NCBI RefSeq assembly: GCF_900102435.1
Contig: NZ_FNBU01000006.1
Span: 62,001-126,000, forward strand
Reading direction: 5' to 3'
Source of the DNA: Sporolituus thermophilus DSM 23256
Lineage (GTDB): Bacteria; Bacillota; Negativicutes; Sporomusales; Thermosinaceae
Length of the DNA: 64,000 bases
The notes under the pieces are model-generated. The model saw only the letters and a list, made by a program, of their open reading frames with translations. It was not told the origin of the DNA and ran no database searches. Numbering within the stretch: position 1 is the first letter of the stretch; every line of letters starts with the position of its first letter. Positions 33,493-41,385 of the stretch are shown in pieces. Position numbers and translations under genes: made by a program.

Positions 33493-34152
33493 ATGAGCAA
33501 TAATTGGCAGCGTTATTTTGACCAAAAGGCGCAAACTTATGGGGCATCGGTCAAAGCATCCGATTATTTTGACGATGCCAGTTTTTTTATGCAAAGGGAC
33601 AACATCTTACGTTGGCTGGGGGAATTAAGAGGTAAGGAAATCCTTGACGCCGGCTGCGGCGTGGGCGCTTTCAGCGAACCGCTTACCGGGCAAAACACGG
33701 TTTACGGGGTGGACTTCTCGGAAAAAAGCCTTGAGTTTGCTGCTGCCCGGGGACTGAAAGTAATACCGGGCGACCTGATGACCTTACCTTTTACCGATAA
33801 TAAGTTTGACGTGGTCTTGTGTATTGGTGTAATACAATTAATTGAACAATACAAGCCGGTTATCGCCGAACTGGCAAGAGTCACAAGGCCGGGAGGAATA
33901 CTGCTGGTGCAAACTTTGCATAAGCGTTCGCTGCAGCGCAAGGTTCTCGGGTTATTTGAGCCGAAGAAGTTTGACCGGATGTATGACATGGACGAACTAA
34001 AGCAGTCATTCACTGACTGTGGCTTGGAAGCTATGGAATTTCTCAAGATGTATCATCCTTTTAAGTTTGTAAGCCAAAGCGGCGACGTCGGGGCATGGTC
34101 CGATATCTTCTGTACTTCATTCGCGATCAAAGGGAGAAAGAAAATTGGCTAA
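33493..34152 (+). CDS. class I SAM-dependent methyltransferase
   Basis: This 219-residue protein starts at ATG 33493 behind ggaggag, rather than the upstream ATG at 33478 that precedes this site. Motif I is EILDAGCGVGAF. The acidic post-I region is VYGVDFSEKSLEFA, followed by FDVVLCIGVIQLIE and TRPGGILLVQT. It probably methylates a sugar or lipid intermediate of this glycan locus. It overlaps the deacetylase gene by 8 bases. Confidence 0.85.
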   Translation: MSNNWQRYFDQKAQTYGASVKASDYFDDASFFMQRDNILRWLGELRGKEILDAGCGVGAFSEPLTGQNTVYGVDFSEKSLEFAAARGLKVIPGDLMTLPFTDNKFDVVLCIGVIQLIEQYKPVIAELARVTRPGGILLVQTLHKRSLQRKVLGLFEPKKFDRMYDMDELKQSFTDCGLEAMEFLKMYHPFKFVSQSGDVGAWSDIFCTSFAIKGRKKIG

Positions 34153-35062
34153 ACCGGCAAGCGAAGTCAGCGTTTATAATTTGCTTACTTTTGATATCGA
34201 AGAATGGTTTCATGCCAATTATGAGCACATAAATCCTGCTGACTACAGAGGCAAAGGCTCTAATTTCAGGGCCCAGGTGGACATGCTGCTCCAGTTATGC
34301 AGCGATGCGGGCTGCAATGCCACTTTTTTTGTCCTGGGTTCTATCGGTGAAGATTATCCCGATGTTGTGAGGAAGATAGTGCAGGCAGGGCATGAGGTTG
34401 CCGCACACGGCTATGGCCATCACCTGGCTTACAAGCAGACATTTCAAGCGTTTAAAGCGGATGTGCAAAAAGCGGTGGCTATTCTGGAGGATATCACCGG
34501 CACTAAGGTTTTAGGATATCGGGCGCCATCATGGTCGATCGTGGAAAGTAACCTTCATTATCTTGAAGCGCTGGAAGAGTTGGGCCTAATGTATGACGCC
34601 AGTATTTTTCCGGTCAAAACCTTTCTTTACGGTATTCCGTCGGCTCCCACCGACATTCATAAGCCAAGGGTAAACGGTAGGGAGCTCGGTATTTGGGAGG
34701 TACCCACGTCGGTAGTGAGTCTCTTTGGGCGGAATATCGGCTACTCCGGCGGATTTTACTTTCGGTTTTTCCCGGCATTCTTGATCAAAAAAGCCATTCG
34801 CGCGGCCAACCGTAAGGGCAGGAGCGTCGTTGTCTACCTGCACCCGCGCGAGCTCGATTGCACGGAACGAAGGCTAATCCTTCCGTGTAAAGAAGCTTTT
34901 ATACACTATTACAATATCCGGGGAACAAAAGCCAAGCTGGAAGATATAATGATGAGTTTCAGCTTTACGTCGATTGCCACGCAACTTGAGCGCCTGGCGA
35001 CCACTGCCCAAACCGCCGATCGACAAGAAAGTTTAGTGGCAACCAAGCCCAGCCAATTTTAG
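34145..35062 (+). CDS. polysaccharide deacetylase with DUF3473-type C-terminus
   Basis: This 305-residue protein starts at TTG 34145. The NodB domain has LLTFDIEEWFHA (metal aspartates), TFFVLG, HEVAAHGYGHH (metal histidines) and GYRAPSWSI. The C-terminal part (YDASIFPV, YGIP, GGFYFRFFP, VVYLHPREL) matches the DUF3473 extension typical of XrtA-locus deacetylases. It removes N-acetyl groups from a polysaccharide. No signal peptide is seen, so it may act on a cytoplasmic or lipid-linked intermediate. It is the last gene of the seven-gene unit. Confidence 0.88.
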   Translation: MAKPASEVSVYNLLTFDIEEWFHANYEHINPADYRGKGSNFRAQVDMLLQLCSDAGCNATFFVLGSIGEDYPDVVRKIVQAGHEVAAHGYGHHLAYKQTFQAFKADVQKAVAILEDITGTKVLGYRAPSWSIVESNLHYLEALEELGLMYDASIFPVKTFLYGIPSAPTDIHKPRVNGRELGIWEVPTSVVSLFGRNIGYSGGFYFRFFPAFLIKKAIRAANRKGRSVVVYLHPRELDCTERRLILPCKEAFIHYYNIRGTKAKLEDIMMSFSFTSIATQLERLATTAQTADRQESLVATKPSQF

Positions 35063-35165
35063 AAAATAGTGAAGGTATTTGCAAATAGGCAAAGAAAAAT
35101 AAAATTAAGAGAATTAGTCCAAAACAGCTGCCGTTTATAAGCGCAAGCGAATGGAGGGATCTCAT

Positions 35166-36173
35166 ATGCTGAAACGGCGTTTGGGCCGAACCGGGCTGGA
35201 AGTTACAGAAATTAGTTTCGGGGCGTTGCCTATCCAGCGTTGTACGATGGAAGAGGCCGGGCCAATATTGCATGCTGCCCTGGATGCGGGGATTAATTTC
35301 ATTGATACGGCGCGCGCTTATACCGATAGCGAGGCCAAAATCGGGCAGCATATTGCCGGACGTCGGCGCGAGTTTTATCTGGCAACCAAGAGTATGGCCC
35401 GCGATAAGGAAGCCATGGCCAGGGACATTGACCTTAGTTTGAAAACAATGCGGACCGATTACATTGACCTGTACCAGCTACATAATATAAAGACCCGGGC
35501 TGATTTTGAGGCGGTTATGGCGCCTGGCGGCGCCCTTGAAGCGCTCAGGGAGGCCAGGCAAGCGGGAAAAATCGGTCATATTGGCATAACCGGGCATAAC
35601 GTGGAGCTTTTGGCGGAAGCGATAAAAACCGGTGAGTTCAGTACGGTGCAGTTTCCGTTTAACTTTATCGAGACCAGGGCGCTTGATGTGCTTTTCCCGT
35701 TGGCCAGGTCGCTGGATGTTGGCTGTATCGTGATGAAGCCGCTGGGCGGCGGACAGGTTAAAAATGTTGAACTTGCCCTCAGGTTTATTCTCGAACAGGA
35801 TATTGCCGTCGCCATTCCCGGTATGGACCGCGTTGAGCAGGTCGCACAGAATGTGCAAGTGGCGAAGAGTTTCAGGCCGCTTACGGATGAGGAACGGGCG
35901 GTACTCGCAGCCGAAGCGCAAGTTATCGGGCCCAATTTCTGCCGGCGCTGCGGTTACTGTTTGCCATGCACGGCAGGGATAGATATTCCTACGGTGTTTA
36001 TTTTCCATTTGCAATATGTATCTTATGGGCTAAAAGAGGCCATCCCCATGCGTTATGCGGCACTGAAAGCGAAAGCCTCGGACTGCACCGGGTGCGGCGT
36101 ATGCGAAAAGCGCTGCCCGTATAACCTGGCGATCCGCGAGCGCATGCGGCAGGTGGCTAAAGATTTGGGTTAA
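35166..36173 (+). CDS. aldo/keto reductase with C-terminal 4Fe-4S cysteines
   Basis: This 335-residue protein starts at ATG 35166 behind ggaggg; the ATG at 35151 precedes this site. The AKR barrel shows LGRTGLEVTEISFGA, the catalytic set DTARAY and TKS, QLHN, and the coenzyme segment AIPGMDRVEQVAQN. The last about 70 residues add two cysteine groups, CRRCGYCLPC and CTGCGVCEKRCP, typical of ferredoxin-like Fe-S AKRs in anaerobes. It is probably an NAD(P)H- or ferredoxin-linked oxidoreductase of unknown substrate. It stands alone and has a strong terminator. Confidence 0.9.
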   Translation: MLKRRLGRTGLEVTEISFGALPIQRCTMEEAGPILHAALDAGINFIDTARAYTDSEAKIGQHIAGRRREFYLATKSMARDKEAMARDIDLSLKTMRTDYIDLYQLHNIKTRADFEAVMAPGGALEALREARQAGKIGHIGITGHNVELLAEAIKTGEFSTVQFPFNFIETRALDVLFPLARSLDVGCIVMKPLGGGQVKNVELALRFILEQDIAVAIPGMDRVEQVAQNVQVAKSFRPLTDEERAVLAAEAQVIGPNFCRRCGYCLPCTAGIDIPTVFIFHLQYVSYGLKEAIPMRYAALKAKASDCTGCGVCEKRCPYNLAIRERMRQVAKDLG

Positions 36174-36185
36174 GGACAGCAGCAA

Positions 36186-36226
36186 AAAGCCCTGGTTTCC
36201 GGACTTCAGCCGGAAACCGGGGCTTT
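36186..36226 (+). terminator. Rho-independent terminator
   Basis: A 17-bp stem with one wobble (36186-36202 with 36210-36226) and a 7-nt loop follows the aldo/keto reductase. The stem ends in GCTTT, then GCTTG. Confidence 0.8.
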
Positions 36227-36303
36227 GCTTGTTGCCGGTACAAAGCCGGAATTTTATAACAATTCTTTGCCCATGGTTTGTTTTAGAAGTTAAGCATAGC
36301 CTG

Positions 36304-36312
36304 TGTTATAAT
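36304..36312 (+). promoter_or_regulatory. extended -10 promoter of the PHP phosphatase gene
   Basis: TGTTATAAT holds a perfect TATAAT (36307-36312) with the TG extension, 57 bases before the start codon. No good -35 is seen. Confidence 0.6.
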
Positions 36313-36369
36313 AGGAACTATGAAAAATTTCACGAAACCGGATACATCAGGCCGAACGGAGCGATGACA

Positions 36370-37146
36370 ATGTTGTTTGATACCCATATGCATACCAAGT
36401 TTTCTACCGATTCGCGGATGACTATAAATCAGGCTATGACCAAAGCCGGTGAGTTGGGCTTGGGAATTACGATTACCGAGCACATGGACCTTGATTATCC
36501 TGAGCCGCAGGCCTTTATTTTTAATCCCGCGGCATATTTCGCCGAGTATGAAAAATACCGCAGCGAGCAGGTTCTGCTTGGTATCGAGATTGGTATGCGG
36601 CCTGGCCTGGAGGCCGACAACCGGCGGATTGTCAGGGACTATCCATTTGACTATGTCATTGGTTCGATCCATGTCATTGACAATATAGACATTTATTGCG
36701 CCGAGTTTTATAACTTGCGGACGAAAGCTGAAGTTTACCGCCGGTATTTTGATGCGATGGCCGAGTGCCTGGAGTCTTATGAATTTATTGACAGTCTGGG
36801 GCATATCGACTATATTGCCCGGTATGCCCGGTTTGCTGATCCTGAAGTCTATTATCACGAGTTTCCGGAGCTCATTGACCGGGTGTTGGCTGCCGCAGCC
36901 CGGCGGCAATTGGCTTTGGAGATCAACACCCGACGGTTAAACCGGGAGGAGACGGTAAAGGCGCTTGTTCCGGTCTACCAACGGTTTTACGAGCTGGGCG
37001 GGAGACTGGTAACCATTGGTTCGGACGCGCATACTCCCGGCGATATCGGCAAGGGTATGGACGTGGCCCTGGCCATTGCCGATTATTGTCACCTTCGGCC
37101 GGTCTGGTTTAAAGACCGGAAAATACAATATGTGAAAAAAAACTAA
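36370..37146 (+). CDS. PHP-family histidinol-phosphatase-like protein
   Basis: This 258-residue protein starts at ATG 36370, 8 bases after ggag; the frame is open further upstream but lacks a site. The PHP motifs are DTHMHTKFSTDS, TEHMD, GIEIGM, GSIHVID, GHIDYIA and SDAHTPG. This is the HisJ-type layout for removing phosphate from histidinol phosphate in histidine synthesis. Related PHP enzymes act on other phosphoesters and there are no his genes nearby, so the substrate is tentative. Confidence 0.85.
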   Translation: MLFDTHMHTKFSTDSRMTINQAMTKAGELGLGITITEHMDLDYPEPQAFIFNPAAYFAEYEKYRSEQVLLGIEIGMRPGLEADNRRIVRDYPFDYVIGSIHVIDNIDIYCAEFYNLRTKAEVYRRYFDAMAECLESYEFIDSLGHIDYIARYARFADPEVYYHEFPELIDRVLAAAARRQLALEINTRRLNREETVKALVPVYQRFYELGGRLVTIGSDAHTPGDIGKGMDVALAIADYCHLRPVWFKDRKIQYVKKN

Positions 37147-37175
37147 AAGACAGCCTGGTAACGGCTGTCTTTTTA
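37145..37175. terminator. bidirectional Rho-independent terminator
   Basis: An 11-bp stem aaaagacagcc / ggctgtctttt with a 7-nt loop carries T-runs on both strands. It serves the PHP gene and the convergent metF. Confidence 0.88.
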
Positions 37176-37221
37176 CGTTAGCCTGGCAGATTCGAGTGGT
37201 TGCTTTGCCGGTGTGAGGCGC

Positions 37222-38079
37222 CTAGCGCAGGCCCGTATTCCGGACCAGGGTGCGTGCCAGATGGGGGCGGTTCATGGTATACAGGTGTACACCGTCAATG
37301 CCGTGAGCAAGGAGGTCTTCGATCTGGCGGCTGGCGTACTCAAGGCCCGCCTGTTCCATTGCTTCTTTTTGGTGACCATATTTGTCCATCAGCTTAACCA
37401 GCGCCGGCGGCAGCGTAGCGCCGCAGAGCGAGCAGATGCGTTCCACCTGGGGGCGGCTGAAGACGGGCATGATGCCGGCCATGACAGGAACGTCAATGCC
37501 CAGCGCCCGGGCGTCTTCCAGGAAGCGATAGAGCATGGCGTTGTCGAAAAAGATCTGGGTGATCAGGAAATCGACACCACTGTCCACTTTTTCTTTAAGA
37601 AACCGTAGATCGTCCTCCCGGCTGGGGCTTTCCAGGTGCCCTTCAGGGTAGGCGGCTGCGGCGATGCTGCAGGGACGGCGCTGCTGGCGGATAAAGCGGA
37701 TGAGGTCTTTGGCACGGTAAGGGGTGGGGGGAATAGGGGCGTCTTTTGGAGGGTCGCCCCGTAAGGCAAGGATGTTTTCAATGCCCTGAGCGGCAAATTC
37801 GTGCAAGATTGCCTGAATGGTCGCTGCGGTGGCGCCGACGCAGGTAAGGTGCCCCAGGGCGGGAATGCCGTGGTCATGCTGGATGTGTCGGGCTACTTCC
37901 AACGTGCGGCCCCGTGTGGAACCGCCTGCGCCGTAGGTAACGCTGATAAAATCGGGCTTTAGCGCTTGCAGTTCTTCAATGCATTGGAAAATGGACTCCA
38001 GGGGGGAAGCTGGTTTGGGCGGGAAGGTTTCAAAGGACACGACAGGGCGTTTTTGAGCGAACAGCTGGTGTATCAACAT
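37222..38079 (-). CDS. metF: methylenetetrahydrofolate reductase
   Basis: This 285-residue protein starts at ATG 38079; an ATG three codons upstream touches the ribosome site aaagga. The MetF barrel shows VVSFETFPPK, ISVTYGAGGSTRGRT, HLTCVGAT, NILALRGDPP and DFLITQIFFD. It reduces methylene-THF to methyl-THF using FAD. The upstream SAM-I riboswitch ties it to methionine synthesis. No MetV or Wood-Ljungdahl partner adjoins. Confidence 0.95.
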   Translation of the reverse strand: MLIHQLFAQKRPVVSFETFPPKPASPLESIFQCIEELQALKPDFISVTYGAGGSTRGRTLEVARHIQHDHGIPALGHLTCVGATAATIQAILHEFAAQGIENILALRGDPPKDAPIPPTPYRAKDLIRFIRQQRRPCSIAAAAYPEGHLESPSREDDLRFLKEKVDSGVDFLITQIFFDNAMLYRFLEDARALGIDVPVMAGIMPVFSRPQVERICSLCGATLPPALVKLMDKYGHQKEAMEQAGLEYASRQIEDLLAHGIDGVHLYTMNRPHLARTLVRNTGLR

Positions 38080-38180
38080 GGGCGGCATCCTTTCTTGGCG
38101 TTATTTTTTGGCGCAGGTTTTGTCCAGGGGGGCCAGCCGGGTGCTTCCGACGGCGCCGAGGTGGTCGCCGATAATAAGGT

Positions 38181-38348
38181 AAAATAAAAGCGTCTCTTTC
38201 CGAGAGGAAAGAGACGCCATATTATGGCAGCCATACCTTTCCTCTCATCTTCCAGAATCCGAAGATTCTGCTGGATTTGGCACCAGACGCATTGTTGCCG
38301 GTTGCCGCGGTTTCACAGGGCCAGTCCCTCCACCGCTCTTGATAAGAG
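38181..38348 (-). promoter_or_regulatory. SAM-I (S-box) riboswitch of metF
   Basis: On the minus strand the aptamer spans 38348-38242. It opens CTCTTATCAAGAGCGGTGGA, continues GGGACTGGCCC, TGAAACC, CGGCAACC and AAATCCAGCAGA, and closes GATGAGAG, pairing with the first CTCTTATC (P1). The terminator stem gcgtctctttc / gaaagagacgc with a T-rich tail lies at 38217-38181. Binding of S-adenosylmethionine should favour termination and shut off metF. Confidence 0.96.
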
Positions 38349-38380
38349 TACACGGTATACAACTTTTGGAAGTTGAGATT

Positions 38381-38409
38381 AATATACGCCAAAAATGTAT
38401 TTTCTGTCA
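38381..38409 (-). promoter_or_regulatory. sigma-A promoter of the SAM-I/metF unit
   Basis: On the minus strand TTGACA (38409-38404), a 17-nt spacer and TATATT (38386-38381). The predicted start near 38374 lies just before the aptamer. Confidence 0.85.
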
Positions 38410-38428
38410 AGGGGTTTATCACTAAACA

Positions 38429-38464
38429 AACAGGCTTTACGCCAATAATAGCGTAAAGCCTGTT
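38429..38464 (-). terminator. terminator of the cupin gene
   Basis: A perfect 14-bp stem aacaggctttacgc / gcgtaaagcctgtt with an 8-nt loop begins 6 bases past the cupin stop on the minus strand; TGTTT follows. Confidence 0.75.
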
Positions 38465-38470
38465 ACCATC

Positions 38471-38821
38471 TTATTTGGAGTAGAGAATTAAAGCGATGTA
38501 TTCAAGATCTTCCGTACCGGTATTTTCAATGGAGTGGGACTCGCCGTCGGCCGTAAAGACGACGTCGCCGGCTTGGACCTTAACCAGCGTGCCATTATCG
38601 TTGACCAGGCCTTCGCCTTTAAGGATGTAGTAAGTCTCAGCGTCGCCATTGTGTTGGTGGTAACCGATAGAGCAGCCCGGCTTGAGAATGCTGTGGGAGA
38701 ATAACCTGCCTTTGCCTTGCAATTGTTCCATGTCCAACAGTTTAGTCCCAATTACTTCGCCCTTGCCGCCGAACCGGTTGGCGGCAACCTCGGTGACTAA
38801 TTCGCCGGCCCGTTTAATCAT
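38471..38821 (-). CDS. cupin-domain protein
   Basis: This 116-residue single cupin has motif 1 PGCSIGYHQHNGDAETYYILKGEG (His, His and Glu metal ligands) and motif 2 VQAGDVVFTADGESHSIEN. It starts at ATG 38821 behind agggggag. Such proteins bind a metal and act as small isomerases, dioxygenases or sugar-binding sensors; no substrate can be assigned. The gene is monocistronic with its own terminator. Confidence 0.85.
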   Translation of the reverse strand: MIKRAGELVTEVAANRFGGKGEVIGTKLLDMEQLQGKGRLFSHSILKPGCSIGYHQHNGDAETYYILKGEGLVNDNGTLVKVQAGDVVFTADGESHSIENTGTEDLEYIALILYSK

Positions 38822-38984
38822 GCTCTCAACTCCCCCTAGATATGTATTATTTGAATTTTCTCTACGTAACCTCTTAATTCCTTTAATGAGTACCGGATTT
38901 ACTATTTTTTACTAGGATGCAAGATATTGGTTTAACAGACGTGATTTGCTAAAGCGCTGCCAGTGCGCTTGCGCCTAACATGTC

Positions 38985-40133
38985 TCACGGGCGATTGTAT
39001 GCTGGGTTTTCAGTGTTATCATACCAAGCGAAATATTTCTCCGTATATCGGCGGCCCGATTCTACCAATGCTTCTTTTTTAGCAGAATCAATTCCAAAAT
39101 CCATAGTCTTTACTCCTAGTGTATCAATATAGATAGTCCGGTGCCAATCATCGCTATGTAAATGTTGGTTCTGCTGGCTTTCCAAAATAGTTTCGATTAG
39201 GCTCCATGTATAGGCAAAAAAGTCGTTTATATCATGGCGAGGTGGTTCAGCATGATCCCGGAATATGGCGATTTCGCTCCCGGAAACCAAACGAAAGCCA
39301 AGGGTTTCCTGGTTATAAACATATGGACTAATTTTCTTACCTTCCTCCTGTAGTTGTTGATTATGTTTTTGATAATAGTCAGGTGTTGTTGAAAAACGTT
39401 CGACATATTTTCTCCGATCGAAAAGCTTAATTGGGAAATTATCAAGCACTCCGCCATCAACATAACAATCTCCACGGGGGCTGCGCTGAGCTGTGAAGAC
39501 AAATGGTATTGACATTGATATGCGGACTGCATCAGCAACACACATTCGCGGCGTATGCTCGTGGGAAAAGACTTCCGCAAATTTCGTTGATAAGTTTGTG
39601 CCTATAAAATACAAGTCTTTAAAATTATTCGTTTCTTTTAACTTTTGAATATCATGAAAGGTTGCCTCACTGTTTCCGGTTTTAGCACTAATTAAATTTC
39701 CCACCCATTCGCGGAAAAAATTACCTCGGTACCACCCAAATTGGGAGATTAATCTACGCGTGTCTCGAATAATTCCCCACGTATCATCTAAAAATTGGCG
39801 AAAGTGCAATTCACTTATAATGTTTTTAATTTCTTTTGCGGTGTAATTTAAGCCGACCAATAAAGCAGCTATTGCACCAGCCGAAGTACCACCGACTCGC
39901 TTAATGTTCGGCAAGATCTCTTTTTCTTTTAGCACTTCGAGAGCACCGCTGTACGCTATTCCCTTAACACCGCCGCCTTCAAACACTAAATTGCGAAAAT
40001 GGTAGGACACGATAACGCTCCTCCCCCTAAATCGGTTTTTATAAAAAAATATTACCAGTTTACCCCAGTGATACCATTGCCTCACTTTTTTTAGCTGATC
40101 CGGGGTCAGCTCGGGGATTTTTACAGTTGGCAT
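38985..40133 (-). CDS. patatin-like phospholipase
   Basis: This 382-residue protein has the patatin core: oxyanion loop FEGGGVKGIAYSG, nucleophile GGTSAGA (G-x-S-x-G) and catalytic Asp in VDGGVLDNFP. About 50 residues precede the domain, including a hydrophobic/basic stretch (LVIFFYKNRFRGRSVIV). It hydrolyses acyl esters of lipids. Base composition is lower in GC than the flanks and the start lacks a strong ribosome site. Patatins also act as effectors in some defence systems, but no cyclase or other defence gene adjoins. Confidence 0.88.
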   Translation of the reverse strand: MPTVKIPELTPDQLKKVRQWYHWGKLVIFFYKNRFRGRSVIVSYHFRNLVFEGGGVKGIAYSGALEVLKEKEILPNIKRVGGTSAGAIAALLVGLNYTAKEIKNIISELHFRQFLDDTWGIIRDTRRLISQFGWYRGNFFREWVGNLISAKTGNSEATFHDIQKLKETNNFKDLYFIGTNLSTKFAEVFSHEHTPRMCVADAVRISMSIPFVFTAQRSPRGDCYVDGGVLDNFPIKLFDRRKYVERFSTTPDYYQKHNQQLQEEGKKISPYVYNQETLGFRLVSGSEIAIFRDHAEPPRHDINDFFAYTWSLIETILESQQNQHLHSDDWHRTIYIDTLGVKTMDFGIDSAKKEALVESGRRYTEKYFAWYDNTENPAYNRP

Positions 40134-40194
40134 CGGCCTGGCGGCGCACGCATAAATAAGAATAGCAGCCGTGATTGGCTGCCATGTTGGTTAC

Positions 40195-41034
40195 TTACCG
40201 AAAGTCATGATCGCAGAGGATTATATCCGGGTTACTGCCTTGCATCATTTCGCCATGTATCAATTCAAGAACTTCCAGGAAGTGCTCCGCCTCGCGCCGG
40301 ACATGATCGGCTAATAGCGGCGGGATTAGCGAGAGTACGGCGCACTGTTTGATAAGCTCTTCTGCGGCTGCTTTAAAATCGCGCAGGCGTATTGTAGCAT
40401 CTGTTACTTCTTTTTCAAAACGTATGAAGTCGGGGGTTGGGCGGAAGTGCCACAGCATGCTGTCGAAGTCACGGGCATGCAATTGCAGCTGGTCGAACTT
40501 ATTGCTGAGGACATTGGTTTTGTCGATGAATTCGCGCTCAGAAGGGTCGAGCAAACCACGGATGAATTTTAAATGATCAGCCATAATCCTGAGCCAGAAT
40601 ACGTTTTCGCTAACGATAGCATCTACAGGATACCGCATTTCCCCATTGCGGATTTTTTCCAGTATTTTGTAGAAGTACAGCGCTTCACGGGATATGTGGT
40701 CAATTAATAAGGGATAGTTAGAACCACCGCGGAGTTTACATTCGATAAGCAGGTGAAGGAGGTGCCGTTTAAAGCTGAAGATGTTTTTAACAGCGGTTAA
40801 AACTTGTTTCACGAAGCTGCGAAAATGATCATCGCATTGAACTTGGCAGGCCTGCTTTTCCAGCTCGGCAAAACAGTCATAGAACCGTTGGGCTTCTTCA
40901 ATTAATGCGGTCTGGTCGCACGGCAGGCCTAATTTAATAAAAAGAGAATGTTCTTTCATTATCCGAAGCCAAAACCTAATTTCATGGATGGTAAGGGGAA
41001 CAAAGGGTTCCACTTCCCGGCAAAAGATATCCAT
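40195..41034 (-). CDS. DUF2935 family protein
   Basis: This 279-residue protein starts at ATG 41034, 8 bases after aaaggtggg. It consists of two similar helical halves, each with an E-x-x-F/V-W-L-R-I-M signature (IHEIRFWLRIMKEHSLF; SENVFWLRIMADHLKFI) and further His/Glu positions (DHISREALYF; DHVRREAEHF). This duplicated, hemerythrin-like pattern suggests a metal-binding four-helix bundle. DUF2935 is common in spore-forming Bacillota; the function is unknown. Confidence 0.85.
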   Translation of the reverse strand: MDIFCREVEPFVPLTIHEIRFWLRIMKEHSLFIKLGLPCDQTALIEEAQRFYDCFAELEKQACQVQCDDHFRSFVKQVLTAVKNIFSFKRHLLHLLIECKLRGGSNYPLLIDHISREALYFYKILEKIRNGEMRYPVDAIVSENVFWLRIMADHLKFIRGLLDPSEREFIDKTNVLSNKFDQLQLHARDFDSMLWHFRPTPDFIRFEKEVTDATIRLRDFKAAAEELIKQCAVLSLIPPLLADHVRREAEHFLEVLELIHGEMMQGSNPDIILCDHDFR

Positions 41035-41385
41035 ATAATTTTCCCACCTTTGCAAGAAATTGTTTAGTATATTTTATGTTGTTCTACATAAGCAGGTGTC
41101 TAGCCGTATAACGCGAACCAAACAAGTAAAATCCAGCTATTGCCGGGCCGAAGCGGTTGCCCGCTTTTTTAACCAAGCAACTATAAAGTGTTTGCCAAAA
41201 GGATATAAGAACAAAGGTTACGACGTTCGAGGAAGGTAATTTACCGCGGAAACTGTCCTGGTAAGCCTCAAGCAGCAGTGAGCAGGCCCACCGGCGCGCC
41301 GCTAATGAAGCAGTCGCGCCGGTTATATTTTTGGCAGGGGAGGAAACAATATCCATGACAATGTTTATGGGGGTGACGGCTGCCG
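41035..41385. other. intergenic region between DUF2935 and ger operon
   Basis: About 350 bases separate the divergent genes. I found no convincing gene, RNA or clear sigma-G promoter; gggggtg at about 41370 is the likely ribosome site of the first ger gene. It should hold promoters for both directions. Confidence 0.4.

Noticed and set aside
36229-36369. Long N-terminal extension of the PHP phosphatase
   Set aside because: The frame is open but contains a promoter (TGTTATAAT) and has no ribosome site; the PHP domain starts right at ATG 36370.
38985-41034. Patatin gene as effector of a CBASS-type anti-phage system
   Set aside because: No CD-NTase or other CBASS component is adjacent; the nucleotidyltransferase at 23.9 kb is 15 kb away and of another type.
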